In this document: positions 10,710 through 20,256 of the stretch, in pieces
Numbering within the stretch: position 1 is the first letter of the stretch
Layout: the number at the start of each line of letters is the position of its first letter
From: Tieghemiomyces parasiticus
Lineage: Eukaryota; Kickxellomycota; Dimargaritomycetes; Dimargaritales; Dimargaritaceae
DNA length: 40,035 bases
NCBI GenBank assembly: GCA_027575765.1
Contig: JANBPT010000374.1
Coordinates: forward strand, 1-40,035
Direction of reading: 5' to 3'
Translations under genes and position numbers: made by a program
The notes under the pieces: model-generated
What the model saw: only the letters and a program-made list of their open reading frames with translations
What the model was told of the DNA's origin: nothing
The model's database searches: none

Positions 10710-13700
10710 TCAATTAGAGTGGATTGGCTCGGCATCACTCTTCACCGCCGCTAGCCTTCCCGATGGCGGTGCCCGGCCCGCCCGGCCGCTAGACGCCATG
10801 GCAGCCCTATCGGACGTGAGACCCTTCGACTCGGCCGACGCGTTCCCTTTGGTTAACTCTGGTATCGGGTTATCCCGCAGGTCCAGACGCTTCATATGGG
10901 GGAAACGCAGACAGAACCGGGTGGGGTGTACGGTGATTCCGCACCCGCGGAGCTCGAGCTGAACGAGATTGGGTAGGGTGAAAGGGCGCTGGTCTAGGGT
11001 AAGGGCGGGCTGGCAGTCGGTACCGGAAAGGTACAAGTTACTGATGAGCGGTATGGCCTCCCAATCGATGACCAAAGGCAGCAGTTGGCGATGCTGGCGG
11101 TAATATGAATGGGGGCGCGAATGGGGACGGGACCGTGCGGGGGATAGCTGTGGTAAGTGTGGGGAAACCGGGTGGGATACGGAGCCAAGGTGAGTCTGGC
11201 GCAAAGACAGGTTGCGCAGGTCGTGCCAGATATACCGGGTCGGTAGTGAGGGGCTCGCCGCCGTGCCCGGGGCTGCACCGCCGGCTGTTCTAGGCATGGG
11301 CGAAGTAATCGCGGAGGGCAGGTGTGCGACCGGAGGTGGCGCGTAATCGGTGGTATGGGTTGGATTCATCGGACAGATGATAGGGTAGAACGTGGCCAAA
11401 AACACATTGACGCCAGAATCGTCCGCGTAAAATGTTTTGAGGTGGGGGAAATAATACGTCCACAGGAAGGCGCAGCTCCGCCACGGGCACGGCCGGTCGC
11501 TCAGGGCTCCGCCATGGGCACACGTGCGGACCGCTGACTGCGGGGCGCCCATATCGTGACCGCAGCCGAGCCGTGGGTTATCACTAATACGCAGAGTGCG
11601 AAGCTGCCGTGCCGGTCCGTTAAGATGAAAACAGCCGAGGTCGTTGGAGTCGAGGTTCAGCAGCTTCAGCCGGGGAAACTGGTCAATGGCCGGTACGCTG
11701 GTGATCTGGTTTTGGGCCAAGTCGAGCTGTTCAAGGCGTGGACACACGGCCGGATCGAGATCGATGCACTCGAGGTGGTTACCGCGCAGGCTGAGGGTGA
11801 GAAGGCGAGGCAGACGGCCTAGGTCAGCGAGGGACTTGACTTGGTTGCCATCGGCGCGGAGGGTGCGCAGGTGCCGCAGACCGGCGAGGGCGTCGAGACT
11901 GGTTAGTCGGTTATGTGACACGTCAAGCTGTTCGAGGTGAGACCACCAGTTGCTTGGGTCGGGGCTGAGGGCCGGGAGGGCCGTTAGACGGTTGCGGGCC
12001 GCAATGAGACGGGTGACCGCAGGGAGGGCCACGTCGACGGTTGTGAGACAGTTGTCGGATAGATCGAGGTCCTCAACGTCCCCAATGTAAGGAGCTAGGT
12101 CGGAGAGGGAGATGAGGTGGCGGCCGCGGAGGTCCCAGGTCGAACCCTCGGGCAAGTGAAACACACTGGAGAGGAGGAGCTGGGCCGGGCGGGCCGATAT
12201 CGATGGAGAGGGTACCAGTGCGGCGGCGGAGGTTGATACGGTGGTATTGGTGCTGTCGGTGGAGCCTGCAGGGACCCGGTAGCTGTGGTACTGTTGGCGA
12301 GTAGAAGCCACTGATACGGTGCGAAGGTGGCCGGGCGCCCCGGAACCCGGTTCGGCGTGGGTCGTGGTGATCTGAACGTGGCGGGTTCGGGCGTCGACGG
12401 CCACCACCTGGCTTGAGGTTGACGGTTGATTCTGTAAACGGGGCACTGGTGGTCGACTACGCTGCGGGGTGGGCACAGCCGACGATAAGTCTTCTGACGC
12501 TAAAGGCCGGTGCATCGGGGTCGGTGTAACGGGAGGAAGAGCAGGTGTAGCGGTGGCATTGGTGGTGATCTGCGGGGATGGGGCGGTGACAGGTACCCTA
12601 GCAGAAGGCAGTAGGCCCTTCTTGAGTGGTGGATAGCCGGCGGGTGTTGGCCGGGCAGGGGTAGAGGGACGGTTTACAGGTGCCGGCGGTGAGGTACAAG
12701 GCAGCCGGACATCGCCATCCAGGGAGCTCTGCAGGTCGTCAATACTCTGAAAGGGGTCAGGGCTCTCGATCAGCGACATGGACGCCGCGGTGTCGAGTGG
12801 CCGCGGAGTCATGAGCAGCTGGGCATTGGTCCCAGGTACCACCCCCTGGCCGTCATTCTCCGCTGAGCCGGACGAGCTCTCCCCGGTGGTGGTGGTGTTG
12901 GTGGCGGAAGTTGACGTATTCCCACTCTGGAACAGGCTAGGGTAGCTGTCGGTATCGAAACACGGTTCGCCCCGGCCGGCTGTCGTGGGTGACCGGGCAT
13001 CGTGATCTTCACCATTTGGGTACTGCGGTGACGGGTGGGCCCGGTGGCCACCGGCAGGAACGCGTACGCGCACCCAGCGGCACTTCACCTTATCGTACCG
13101 CATGTCGCCCACACGTTCCGGGATGGCGCAACCCAGGTTGCCAGGCGTAATCCGGTGCATACCCGGGGTCGATATGGTGGGTAGAACGACCAGGGGCTTG
13201 ACCGGCGTCTCAGGCGTTTTCAACGCGGCAGCGGCGGTAGCCGTTATCGGATTAGTAGCGGGCACGGAGGACGTGGACGACGACGACGAGGAGGCAGTCA
13301 CTAGCGATGTGGGGTTGTGGATATCCTGGAGCTGCAGTGCGCTTCCCAAAGAGTCCGACGAATCAACCGTCGGGGTGGGTAAGCGCACGCGCTTCCCGGC
13401 AGCAGCAGCGGGAGCTGGCGGTGGCGGTGGTGGTCGGGTCCAACTTTCTTCCGCGAGGCCCGGTAACTTAGGGTAAGGTAGTAACGGGGGTAGGATACCT
13501 TGACCACTGGGTGCACGGGTGGGGACGATCGGTGTCGTCGATACGGCACTGGCAGGTGCAGCCCTTGCCTCGCGGGCTCGCAGACTCAGCGGCTTGCTCG
13601 CCGAGATTGAGCTGAGCTGGTCGATGTCGGACGGAAATGTCAGGCCTGTGGCAGCACCGGGGGCAGACTGTCCTGAGACGTTTTTGTCGTCGCCGGAGGT

Positions 13701-14945
13701 TTCTAAAACTGGTCGCCCCGGCTGGTCTCTTGCGTTCGATGGGGCAGATGCCGGCGGAGAATGAAATAGAGACAGTGGACCGGACGCAGTAAACAGTTGC
13801 TGGGCCCGGGGAAGGCTCCCACGACCACTACGGGCCGTACTTCCCGCTCCACGTGGGGACGGGCCAGGCCGACCGTTGACCTGCGCTACTCCTGGCCGGC
13901 CACCACCGCACTGACTACTCTGCGAGGTCGACGACGTGGCGGATAATTGGTGCGAGTACCGGTGGATGGAAGCGGTTGGCGGGTCGTCGAAATTGACCCG
14001 GCGGTGGGACAGGTGGGCCCGGGGTTTGGGCCTCAACGAGCCTGGCGAATCGTCTGAGTGGAGCGGCGAAGGCCCGGCGCCGTTCCGAGTGACCCGCACG
14101 GGTGAGTTGTCGACGGTGGCGGTGGCGTCCAGTCGGTCAATCATGGCCAACATGCGCTCCTGGGTAGTCGAGTTAAAATCGAAGCGGAGAAGCTGCTGAA
14201 CGTTGATGCGGAGGTCACGGTCCGTCGGGGATGGGTTTATCGACGGGATGGAGGACGTCGGCGTAATGTGGGCGGGCATATCGGGCGAACGAAAGGACGA
14301 CGGGGTACGCGGGATGACCGTTACCGTATCAAGGCTGCCGGAGGTGATGGATGAGGTCGTTGCCACAGGGACGTTCAGGCTGACCAGTTCGGGAGTCAGA
14401 GGGTTCGATGTTTGGCTGATAAAATCACCGCTGCCCAGGTCGACCACCGACCGGGCGGAGTTGACTGACCCGTTGGTTGAAGGCGTGGCGGGCTGGACCC
14501 GGAGCTCATGGCGCAGAGCACTCGGCGCCAGCTGCCGGGCCGGAACTACGGGAGTGAGTTCGGGGCTCACGGGTTGCGGACCGAACATGTTTTCGAGCTG
14601 GGTGGGCCGGAAAATGTCGGCCAGTTGGCCAGCATCTTCCTCCATGACCTGGTGCCAGCCCTCACTTGGCCGGATGACAGGGTGGGTGCCAGAATCGGTG
14701 CGGAGGGACACCACACTGCCCTCAACCATCGAATTACCGTGGTCGTTACCGTCGTCATCGCCATTGAATTGTACTGACGGAGCGGTGCTGACGCTGCCCT
14801 GACTTGACTGGCCGAGGGCGGAGTCGGGCCGGCTGGGAAGCCGGTCGGCTTTTGGTGACCGGGCCGGGAACTGGCATAGTGGGTTCTGCTCAAACTGCGC
14901 GAAAAAGGCGTCCGTGTCGATAGGGACGTCCTCGACCTGGCTCAT
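10710..14945 (-). CDS. Large leucine-rich-repeat scaffold, Cdc11/Nud1/centriolin type
   Basis: An uninterrupted frame of 1411 residues starts at the ATG at 14945. Cdc11 (fission yeast) and Nud1 (budding yeast) sit at the spindle pole body and anchor the septation-initiation/mitotic-exit kinase cascade. The first 900 residues are low complexity, rich in Ser, Pro and Thr. An island at about 605-626 includes IPERVGDMRYDKVKCRWVRV, resembling the MxFDxxxxxW segment shared by Cdc11/Nud1 and Byr4/Bfa1 proteins. Canonical LRRs run from about 930 to 1165 (LPEGSTWDLRGRHLISLSDL, DLDLSDNCL, LEQLDVSHNRL, LLTLSLRGNHL and LEQLDLAQNQI). A Pro/Ser-rich insert interrupts them, and more repeats follow to about 1390 (LVQLELRGCGI, MKRLDLRDNP). 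The tail is short. Any LRR scaffold is the alternative; the LRR position and the DMRYDKVKCRW segment favour Cdc11/Nud1. Lack of introns is unusual in this intron-rich neighbourhood. Confidence 0.75.
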   Translation of the reverse strand: MSQVEDVPIDTDAFFAQFEQNPLCQFPARSPKADRLPSRPDSALGQSSQGSVSTAPSVQFNGDDDGNDHGNSMVEGSVVSLRTDSGTHPVIRPSEGWHQVMEEDAGQLADIFRPTQLENMFGPQPVSPELTPVVPARQLAPSALRHELRVQPATPSTNGSVNSARSVVDLGSGDFISQTSNPLTPELVSLNVPVATTSSITSGSLDTVTVIPRTPSSFRSPDMPAHITPTSSIPSINPSPTDRDLRINVQQLLRFDFNSTTQERMLAMIDRLDATATVDNSPVRVTRNGAGPSPLHSDDSPGSLRPKPRAHLSHRRVNFDDPPTASIHRYSHQLSATSSTSQSSQCGGGRPGVAQVNGRPGPSPRGAGSTARSGRGSLPRAQQLFTASGPLSLFHSPPASAPSNARDQPGRPVLETSGDDKNVSGQSAPGAATGLTFPSDIDQLSSISASKPLSLRAREARAAPASAVSTTPIVPTRAPSGQGILPPLLPYPKLPGLAEESWTRPPPPPPAPAAAAGKRVRLPTPTVDSSDSLGSALQLQDIHNPTSLVTASSSSSSTSSVPATNPITATAAAALKTPETPVKPLVVLPTISTPGMHRITPGNLGCAIPERVGDMRYDKVKCRWVRVRVPAGGHRAHPSPQYPNGEDHDARSPTTAGRGEPCFDTDSYPSLFQSGNTSTSATNTTTTGESSSGSAENDGQGVVPGTNAQLLMTPRPLDTAASMSLIESPDPFQSIDDLQSSLDGDVRLPCTSPPAPVNRPSTPARPTPAGYPPLKKGLLPSARVPVTAPSPQITTNATATPALPPVTPTPMHRPLASEDLSSAVPTPQRSRPPVPRLQNQPSTSSQVVAVDARTRHVQITTTHAEPGSGAPGHLRTVSVASTRQQYHSYRVPAGSTDSTNTTVSTSAAALVPSPSISARPAQLLLSSVFHLPEGSTWDLRGRHLISLSDLAPYIGDVEDLDLSDNCLTTVDVALPAVTRLIAARNRLTALPALSPDPSNWWSHLEQLDVSHNRLTSLDALAGLRHLRTLRADGNQVKSLADLGRLPRLLTLSLRGNHLECIDLDPAVCPRLEQLDLAQNQITSVPAIDQFPRLKLLNLDSNDLGCFHLNGPARQLRTLRISDNPRLGCGHDMGAPQSAVRTCAHGGALSDRPCPWRSCAFLWTYYFPHLKTFYADDSGVNVFLATFYPIICPMNPTHTTDYAPPPVAHLPSAITSPMPRTAGGAAPGTAASPSLPTRYIWHDLRNLSLRQTHLGSVSHPVSPHLPQLSPARSRPHSRPHSYYRQHRQLLPLVIDWEAIPLISNLYLSGTDCQPALTLDQRPFTLPNLVQLELRGCGITVHPTRFCLRFPHMKRLDLRDNPIPELTKGNASAESKGLTSDRAAMASSGRAGRAPPSGRLAAVKSDAEPIHSN

Positions 14946-15820
14946 GGCGGTGACAACGGGAGAAACGGTCTACGAGTATGGTCAGTCAGGGATTCCTGTG
15001 GAGAGGCAGGGGATGCTAGAGGATATACAATGTGCTAGTTGGAAAGTTATCGTGTCAAGCAGACTTGGGGGCAAAGGTGAATCGGTACCGGGAGGATGTA
15101 ACCCCAGATAACCGTGGCATGGGTAGGGCTTCTGAATGTTTAAGTGGTGGGTAATGTGGCGGGCTTGAATAGATATTGAGGAGGAGGAGGATTATTGAGG
15201 AGAGACAGAAGAGAGTTGCTTGAAAGTTAGTACATACCAATACCCCCCCCGGCCCTATCTGCTAGTTACACACGCACGACACAACACAGGTCAATCAAAC
15301 GACAACAGTCCAAACCTAATTGCCGGCCCAAGTCGGGCTACAGCCGGTAAATTTTTGGAGGGGGGCAAGGTAAACACGGCCAGGGGAAGTAGGGTCAAAG
15401 AATGGTAGGGGGAGATCAACTCCGCTTTAAGGTGAATTCAATGGGAATCTAAGGCGGGCCCGCCGATGGGGCCGAGGAGGAGCGGGCGGGGCAGCCAGCC
15501 AAAATCCACGGGGGCGGAGACCTTTACAGTGGACCAAAGTCTTCGTAATCTAGCTAGATGGTATTTAACCTTGGATGCTGGGAAGACTGTGGCTAAGAAC
15601 GGATTATTGACCGTCCGTTTATTGGAAGAAGTGAAGAACGTCCGGGATTAGAGGCCTTATCAAATGAGTGAAAAAGGAGATTGAGACAAAACAGTAAACA
15701 AAAATAAAAAGCGTCCATGGTAAAATCGCTCAAGCAGAAAAGGTTACAGAGAAAAGGATAGATGAGCCTGGGACGGTCGGTCGGCTGGTCTAGCACCAAA
15801 GGGGTTAGGGGCCACCATAT
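14946..15820. other. Intergenic: Cdc11-like promoter and SHMT 3' flank
   Basis: The sequence next to 14946 is pyrimidine-rich on the minus strand (CT/CTCCTC runs around 15175-15195), consistent with the promoter and leader of the Cdc11-like gene. A 61-codon ATG frame at 15466-15651 (+) is basic and unrecognised, and I do not call it. No RNA gene was seen. Confidence 0.5.
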
Positions 15821-17239
15821 TTAGTGGGTGTTGGGCTTGAGGTTGCTGGCGTCGAAACCGGGCATGGGGAAGCTAGTGGCAAAGGCCTCGACGTCGGTGC
15901 GGAGCTGGGTGAGGGCGGCGTGGCCGTCGAGGGCCTTAACAAAGTCCTTGAGCAGACGGCTTCCGCAAGAGCTCTGGACCTCAATGGCGATCTGGACGGC
16001 ACGATGAAGAAATTCAGCGACGCGGACAAAGTCGTCCTCGGTGAAGGAGCGGGAGGTGAGGGCGGAAGCGCCCAGTCGGACGCCGCCAGGAGTCACGGCG
16101 CTGACGTCGCCGTGGACTGAGTTTTTGTTGATGGTGATGTTGGCCAAGTCACAGATCTTCTCAATCTTGCTTCCGGTCACCTTGTGCGGACGGAGATCCC
16201 AGAGCACCGAGTGGTTGTCGGTACCGCCGGTCACCAGCTTGTAGCCGTAGCCGACTAGGGCCTCACCGAGGCGGCAGGCGTTAGCGCGGACGGCCTTGGC
16301 GTAGGCTACAAACTCGGGACTAGCGGCCTGCTTGAGAGCCACGGCCACGGCGGCGATGGTATTGTTGTGCGGGCCACCCTGGCACGACGGGAACACAGCC
16401 TGGTTGATGCGGCTCTCGAGGTCCTTGTTGCGGGCGGCGTCCGAGTGGCGACGGAAGAAAATGAGGCCGGCGCGGGGACCGCGCAGGGTCTTGTGGGTGG
16501 TGGTGGTGACCACATCGCACACCTCGAAGGGGTTGGCAGCCTCGCGGGCGGCGACCAGGCCGCTAATATGGGCCATGTCCATCATGAGGTAGGCGTCATG
16601 TTGGTCGGCGATGGAGCGCAGGCGAGAGTAGTCCCACTCGCGCGGATACGCGCTGGCGCCGCAAATGAGCACCTTGGGGCGGAACAACTTGGCGTTGGCC
16701 TCCAGACGGTCGTAATCAATGTACCCGGTGGCCGTGTCCACTTGGTAGGGCATGGACTGGAAGTAGATGGACGACGACGAGATCTTCTTCTTGGCGGTCT
16801 GGTAGCCGTGGGTCAGGTGACCGCCGGAGGGCAGGTCTAGGCCCATGATGCGATCCTGCGGGTTGATTAGGGCCGTGAAGGTGGCGAAGTTGGCGGTGCT
16901 ACCCGAGTAGGGCTGCACGTTCACACCCCATTCCTTGGGGTCCAGGTGGAAGGCGGCCAGAGCACGCTCCTGGCACAACACCTCAATCTGGTCAACGTAC
17001 TCATTGCCACCGTAGTAGCGGGCTCCAGGGAGACCCTCCGAGTACTTGTTGGTCAAGCAGGAGCCGTTGGCTTCAAAGACGGCCTGCGAGGTGAAGTTCT
17101 CGGAGGCGATCAGCTCCAGGCCCGAGAACTGGCGGTACTTTTCCTTCTCGATCAGTGCGTCGATCTCGGGATCGTAAGAGGCCAGGGGCGTGTTAAGGAA
17201 GGCGTTGAAGGGCGCCGCGGACTTGGACTGGGAAGCCAT
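15821..17239 (-). CDS. SHM2: Serine hydroxymethyltransferase, cytosolic
   Basis: A PLP enzyme that interconverts serine + tetrahydrofolate and glycine + 5,10-methylene-tetrahydrofolate, the main entry to one-carbon metabolism. The single exon encodes 472 residues, the usual length for the eukaryotic enzyme. Signatures include [51 protein letters not shown] and [17 protein letters not shown]. The PLP-stacking/binding segment [12 protein letters not shown] (Asp221, His224) and the Schiff-base lysine in [17 protein letters not shown] (Lys250) are intact. [21 protein letters not shown] is also present. There is no mitochondrial presequence ([15 protein letters not shown]), so the cytosolic form is inferred; the symbol follows budding yeast. 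GC-rich third positions suggest high expression. It is divergent from MET22 across 1.2 kb. Confidence 0.97.
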   Translation of the reverse strand: MASQSKSAAPFNAFLNTPLASYDPEIDALIEKEKYRQFSGLELIASENFTSQAVFEANGSCLTNKYSEGLPGARYYGGNEYVDQIEVLCQERALAAFHLDPKEWGVNVQPYSGSTANFATFTALINPQDRIMGLDLPSGGHLTHGYQTAKKKISSSSIYFQSMPYQVDTATGYIDYDRLEANAKLFRPKVLICGASAYPREWDYSRLRSIADQHDAYLMMDMAHISGLVAAREAANPFEVCDVVTTTTHKTLRGPRAGLIFFRRHSDAARNKDLESRINQAVFPSCQGGPHNNTIAAVAVALKQAASPEFVAYAKAVRANACRLGEALVGYGYKLVTGGTDNHSVLWDLRPHKVTGSKIEKICDLANITINKNSVHGDVSAVTPGGVRLGASALTSRSFTEDDFVRVAEFLHRAVQIAIEVQSSCGSRLLKDFVKALDGHAALTQLRTDVEAFATSFPMPGFDASNLKPNTH

Positions 17240-18439
17240 GGTGGGCAGACGGGTTGAATGCGGGGAGTAAGGTGGGACAGGTACGACACGAGTCAGCAGT
17301 GAAAGAGTGCGGGATTAGCTGGACAGGGAAGCGGTCAGCTTGGTAGTGGCACGATAAGGAAGCTAAGGTAAGGAGCAGGTCGCTGGCGCACGGCGACGCG
17401 CGAAGGTATGCGAACTTATATCGAGTATGCTTGGAGGGGAGGGTTGGGGAGACCACGGGAGGGCGGCTGGGAAAAAAATTGATCTGAGACCCCCCAAGCG
17501 AAGCGGTGCGGCCAAGGTACCCCCCCCCTTTTAGCCGCAGTGGAGTGCCCCAATAGGACGGCGGGGCCATAGTGAAGCCCTTCAGCGGGTCTACCCTGGC
17601 GGCAAACGACAGGGCCCACAGCCCGACTCGGTGGAGCCAATAGCCAGTGGGAAGTGGTGGCCGCGAAAAAAAAAAAATACGGATGCTGCTGGCCACTCCA
17701 CTCGTGGCGCTTGCATAGGCTTGTCAATAGTCCCTGGTCGCCTGCGTTTCTCAAGATCAGTGGGGCTCACCTCTGTTGTGTGGACAGCCGCTGACCAATC
17801 GCAAGCGCGCTATTCACAACCCTATTGACTCACCTACGCCAGGGGTGCGAGGCGCCCACGCCCCGAGGGGATTGGGGGGCACAAGGAGGCAGTGGGAGGT
17901 AGGATAGTAGTCCAAGTAGCCAAGGCCGCCTTGTCCCAACGGAAGGGCGATGGTTTGCAGGCCTTGCAATTAGGGCGGGCTCAAATAAACAAGCGCTACC
18001 TGCACGCGAGCCGAGGGTTTAGTTCGCAGTCCAGGGTATACAGTTGCGGACAAATGGCGCTGTGGAGGTTGCGGGGTTTAAATAAAACATACTGCGCTGC
18101 GCACATGTCGCCACAACTTTGCGCTGCGCAGCGTAGTTTCCAACACACCTTTGGACTGCAAGCCACGGCAGAGTGCCATGACACCTTCCCTGTACAACAA
18201 TAGAAGGCTCCCGTCCAACGACGGTGGCGCTAGAGTGAATAGAACGGTGGTCTGCTGTGACTGACGACGCGTGCCCTTGGGCGGCAGTGAGGACAACCTA
18301 TTCCGCCATATGGCTGTTACACCACAGCCGACCTCCGCCGTTAGGTCCCCATTTTGTCCGTTCTCAATAGCCCAGGTCTGCTTCCCCTCCTTTCCCCAAT
18401 CAACTCCGCTACGGAAACCACTAGCCTTCACCTTACACC
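17240..18439. promoter_or_regulatory. Divergent SHMT / MET22 promoter region
   Basis: 1200 bases separate the two start codons. The SHMT-proximal part is pyrimidine-rich on the minus strand, as for other leaders here. There are homopolymer runs at 17520-17530 (C-rich) and 17667-17678 (A). An 11-bp dyad motif occurs twice at 18093-18130 (listed separately), next to an AAATAAAACATA stretch at 18079-18090. I found no tRNA or other RNA gene; the longer open frames have no ATG, codon bias or motif that would support a gene. Confidence 0.6.
18093..18130. promoter_or_regulatory. Duplicated dyad element TGCGCTGCGCA
   Basis: The 11-mer TGCGCTGCGCA occurs at 18093-18103 and again, identically and in the same direction, at 18120-18130. 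Each copy is a hyphenated palindrome (TGCGC-T-GCGCA), so each could bind a dimer. Centres are 27 bp apart. The pair lies about 310-350 bp before the MET22 ATG and 850 bp before the SHMT ATG. That it is a regulator-binding site is inference. Confidence 0.45.
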
Positions 18440-19867
18440 ATGAGCGCCACCCTCGCCGCCGAACGCCGCGTAGCTGTGGAGGCCGTGCTCCAGGCCTGTC
18501 GTGTGTGTCAGAAGGTCTTCAACCACCTCGTGGCCGGCGAAACCATAATCAAGGACGACCGTTCGCCCGTGACCGGTAGGTCATCAACCATGCTTCGCCC
18601 GCGGCTAGAAATGACCCTCCCTCAGGAGTGCACTCTCTAACGCTATACCCTTCGATACCGGCCGCACGCACCGCGTCTTCAGTGGCGGATTATAGCGCCC
18701 AGGCCGTAGTTAACACTTACCTGGCGGAACACTTCCCGCAGGACCTTGTCGTAGGGGAGGAATCGGCAAGGGATCTTCAGGGCGAGGTCGGCCGGGCCTT
18801 GCGCGAGAAGGTTCTCAGCCTGAGCAATGCCGTCCTGCGTGTACCGCTCACAGAGTCCAAAGTAAGCCTCAGAAGCATTACCTCTTCCCTGCCTGCATCT
18901 TTTACAATGTAACCTGGCGCCCTTCGCCCTTCCAGCCACTCCACCGTAAGCTAACATCTCCTCCTGTGCTCTCCGGTTTACCTTCAACTCCGCCCATTGT
19001 AGCTTCTGACGGCCATCGACCGCGGATCGTACGGTGGGGGCCCGCGCGGTCGTCACTGGACGCTCGACCCAATCGACGGCACAAAGGGCTTCCTCCGCGG
19101 CGACCAGTTCGCAGTTTGTCTGGCCCTCATCGAGGATGGTGAGGTCCGACTGGGTGTCATGGGCTGTCCGAACCTGCCGGCCGCCCACCTCGGTCACGCG
19201 GCCCAGGCAACGGCTAGCCCGCCCGGGGAGCGTGGCTGCCTCTTTATCGCCGAAAAGGGCCATGGGGCCTTTACGCGCTCGCTGGTCTCTGACGTGGAAA
19301 CCCGCATCCACGTCTCCGATACCCGCGACTGCCGCGACGCCCGGTTCTGCGAGTCAGTGGAGGCCGCCCATTCGTCGCACTCAGATGCGTCACGGGTTGG
19401 CCAGGACCTGGGCATAACCCAGGATTCTATCCGGATGGACAGCCAATGTAAATACGGGTGTATCGCCCGCGGCGACGCGGATATCTACTTGCGACTTCCG
19501 GCCAGCGCCACTTACGTTGAAAAGATCTGGGTAAGTTGTCTAGGCCATCTATTTCCGTACATCTTTGCTGGTGTCGACTCCCGTGGCCTCGGGAAACCGC
19601 TAGATTTCAGTTTACTTGTCCAACTAACCACCCGATGCTCGCATCATCACCCCGCTTCCCATGGTCTGCCAAAAGGATCACGCATCCGGTGCGCTGCTCG
19701 TTGAGGAGGCCGGTGGCATCGTTACGGACGTGGATGGTAAACATCTCGACTTCTCGCGCGGCCGCTTCCTCGACGCCAACCGGGGAGTCGTGGCTGCCAA
19801 TGCCCAGATCCACAGCGAGGTGCTTCGGGCGGTGCAGAAGGTCCTCCAGAATCCTGAACGCGCCTAG
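18440..19867 (+). CDS. MET22: 3'(2'),5'-bisphosphate nucleotidase (MET22/HAL2), four exons
   Basis: Hydrolyses PAP to AMP and PAPS to APS, clearing the by-product of sulfate assimilation; it is the lithium/sodium-sensitive target of salt stress in yeast. Exons 18440-18575, 18683-18861, 19003-19530 and 19676-19867 give 344 residues with all junctions in frame. Metal-dependent phosphatase motifs are intact: the GEES glutamates (Glu71, Glu72), DPIDGT (Asp127, Asp130) within HWTLDPIDGTKGFLRGDQFA, and the third motif WDHASG, which is created across the last splice (Trp281|Asp282). CKYGCIARGDADIYLRLP is also typical of this branch rather than of inositol monophosphatase. Pairing with SHMT on one promoter may reflect shared methionine/one-carbon demand; that is inference. 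Confidence 0.95.
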
Positions 19868-20256
19868 CTGAAGGCTTCCTGCTGCGATTCACTTTGTTTC
19901 TAAATCATTATCAAGAATCACCAGCTACTAATTAGCGCATCTTTTTTTATTAAACGAATGACCCAGCCGTTCTATCGGGGAGAATACGGCCTATATTAAT
20001 GGGGACAGTCGACTCTATCCATCTGGGCAAGTGTGGCCCCGCTCCACGGGCGGGAGGTATCAGTTGGAGGCGCAGCCTACGGGGAATTGGTCTGAGCCAG
20101 CTCCGCCATGCCGGCAGTCGAATATTTTACATGGTCTGTCCCTCCAATGTCTACCACGTTGAGCGAATCTCAATGAAACCCCTGGTCTCCGTGCCTGTGT
20201 AGTTGTCGCGTAACCTACATTAACTATCTTTTCATAATTCGCATTCGCACGTCATC
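19868..20256. other. Intergenic between MET22 and NUDCD1-like gene
   Basis: Holds the MET22 3' UTR (T-run at 19941-19948) and the promoter of the next gene. No gene or structured RNA seen. Confidence 0.6.

Noticed and set aside
14203..14802. 199-codon plus-strand frame antisense to the Cdc11-like gene
   Set aside because: It lies fully inside the 1411-codon frame; the composition mirrors the GC-rich antisense strand.
16367..16840. 157-codon frame antisense to SHMT
   Set aside because: A shadow of a strongly conserved, codon-biased enzyme gene; the translation is low-complexity Gly/Val/His.
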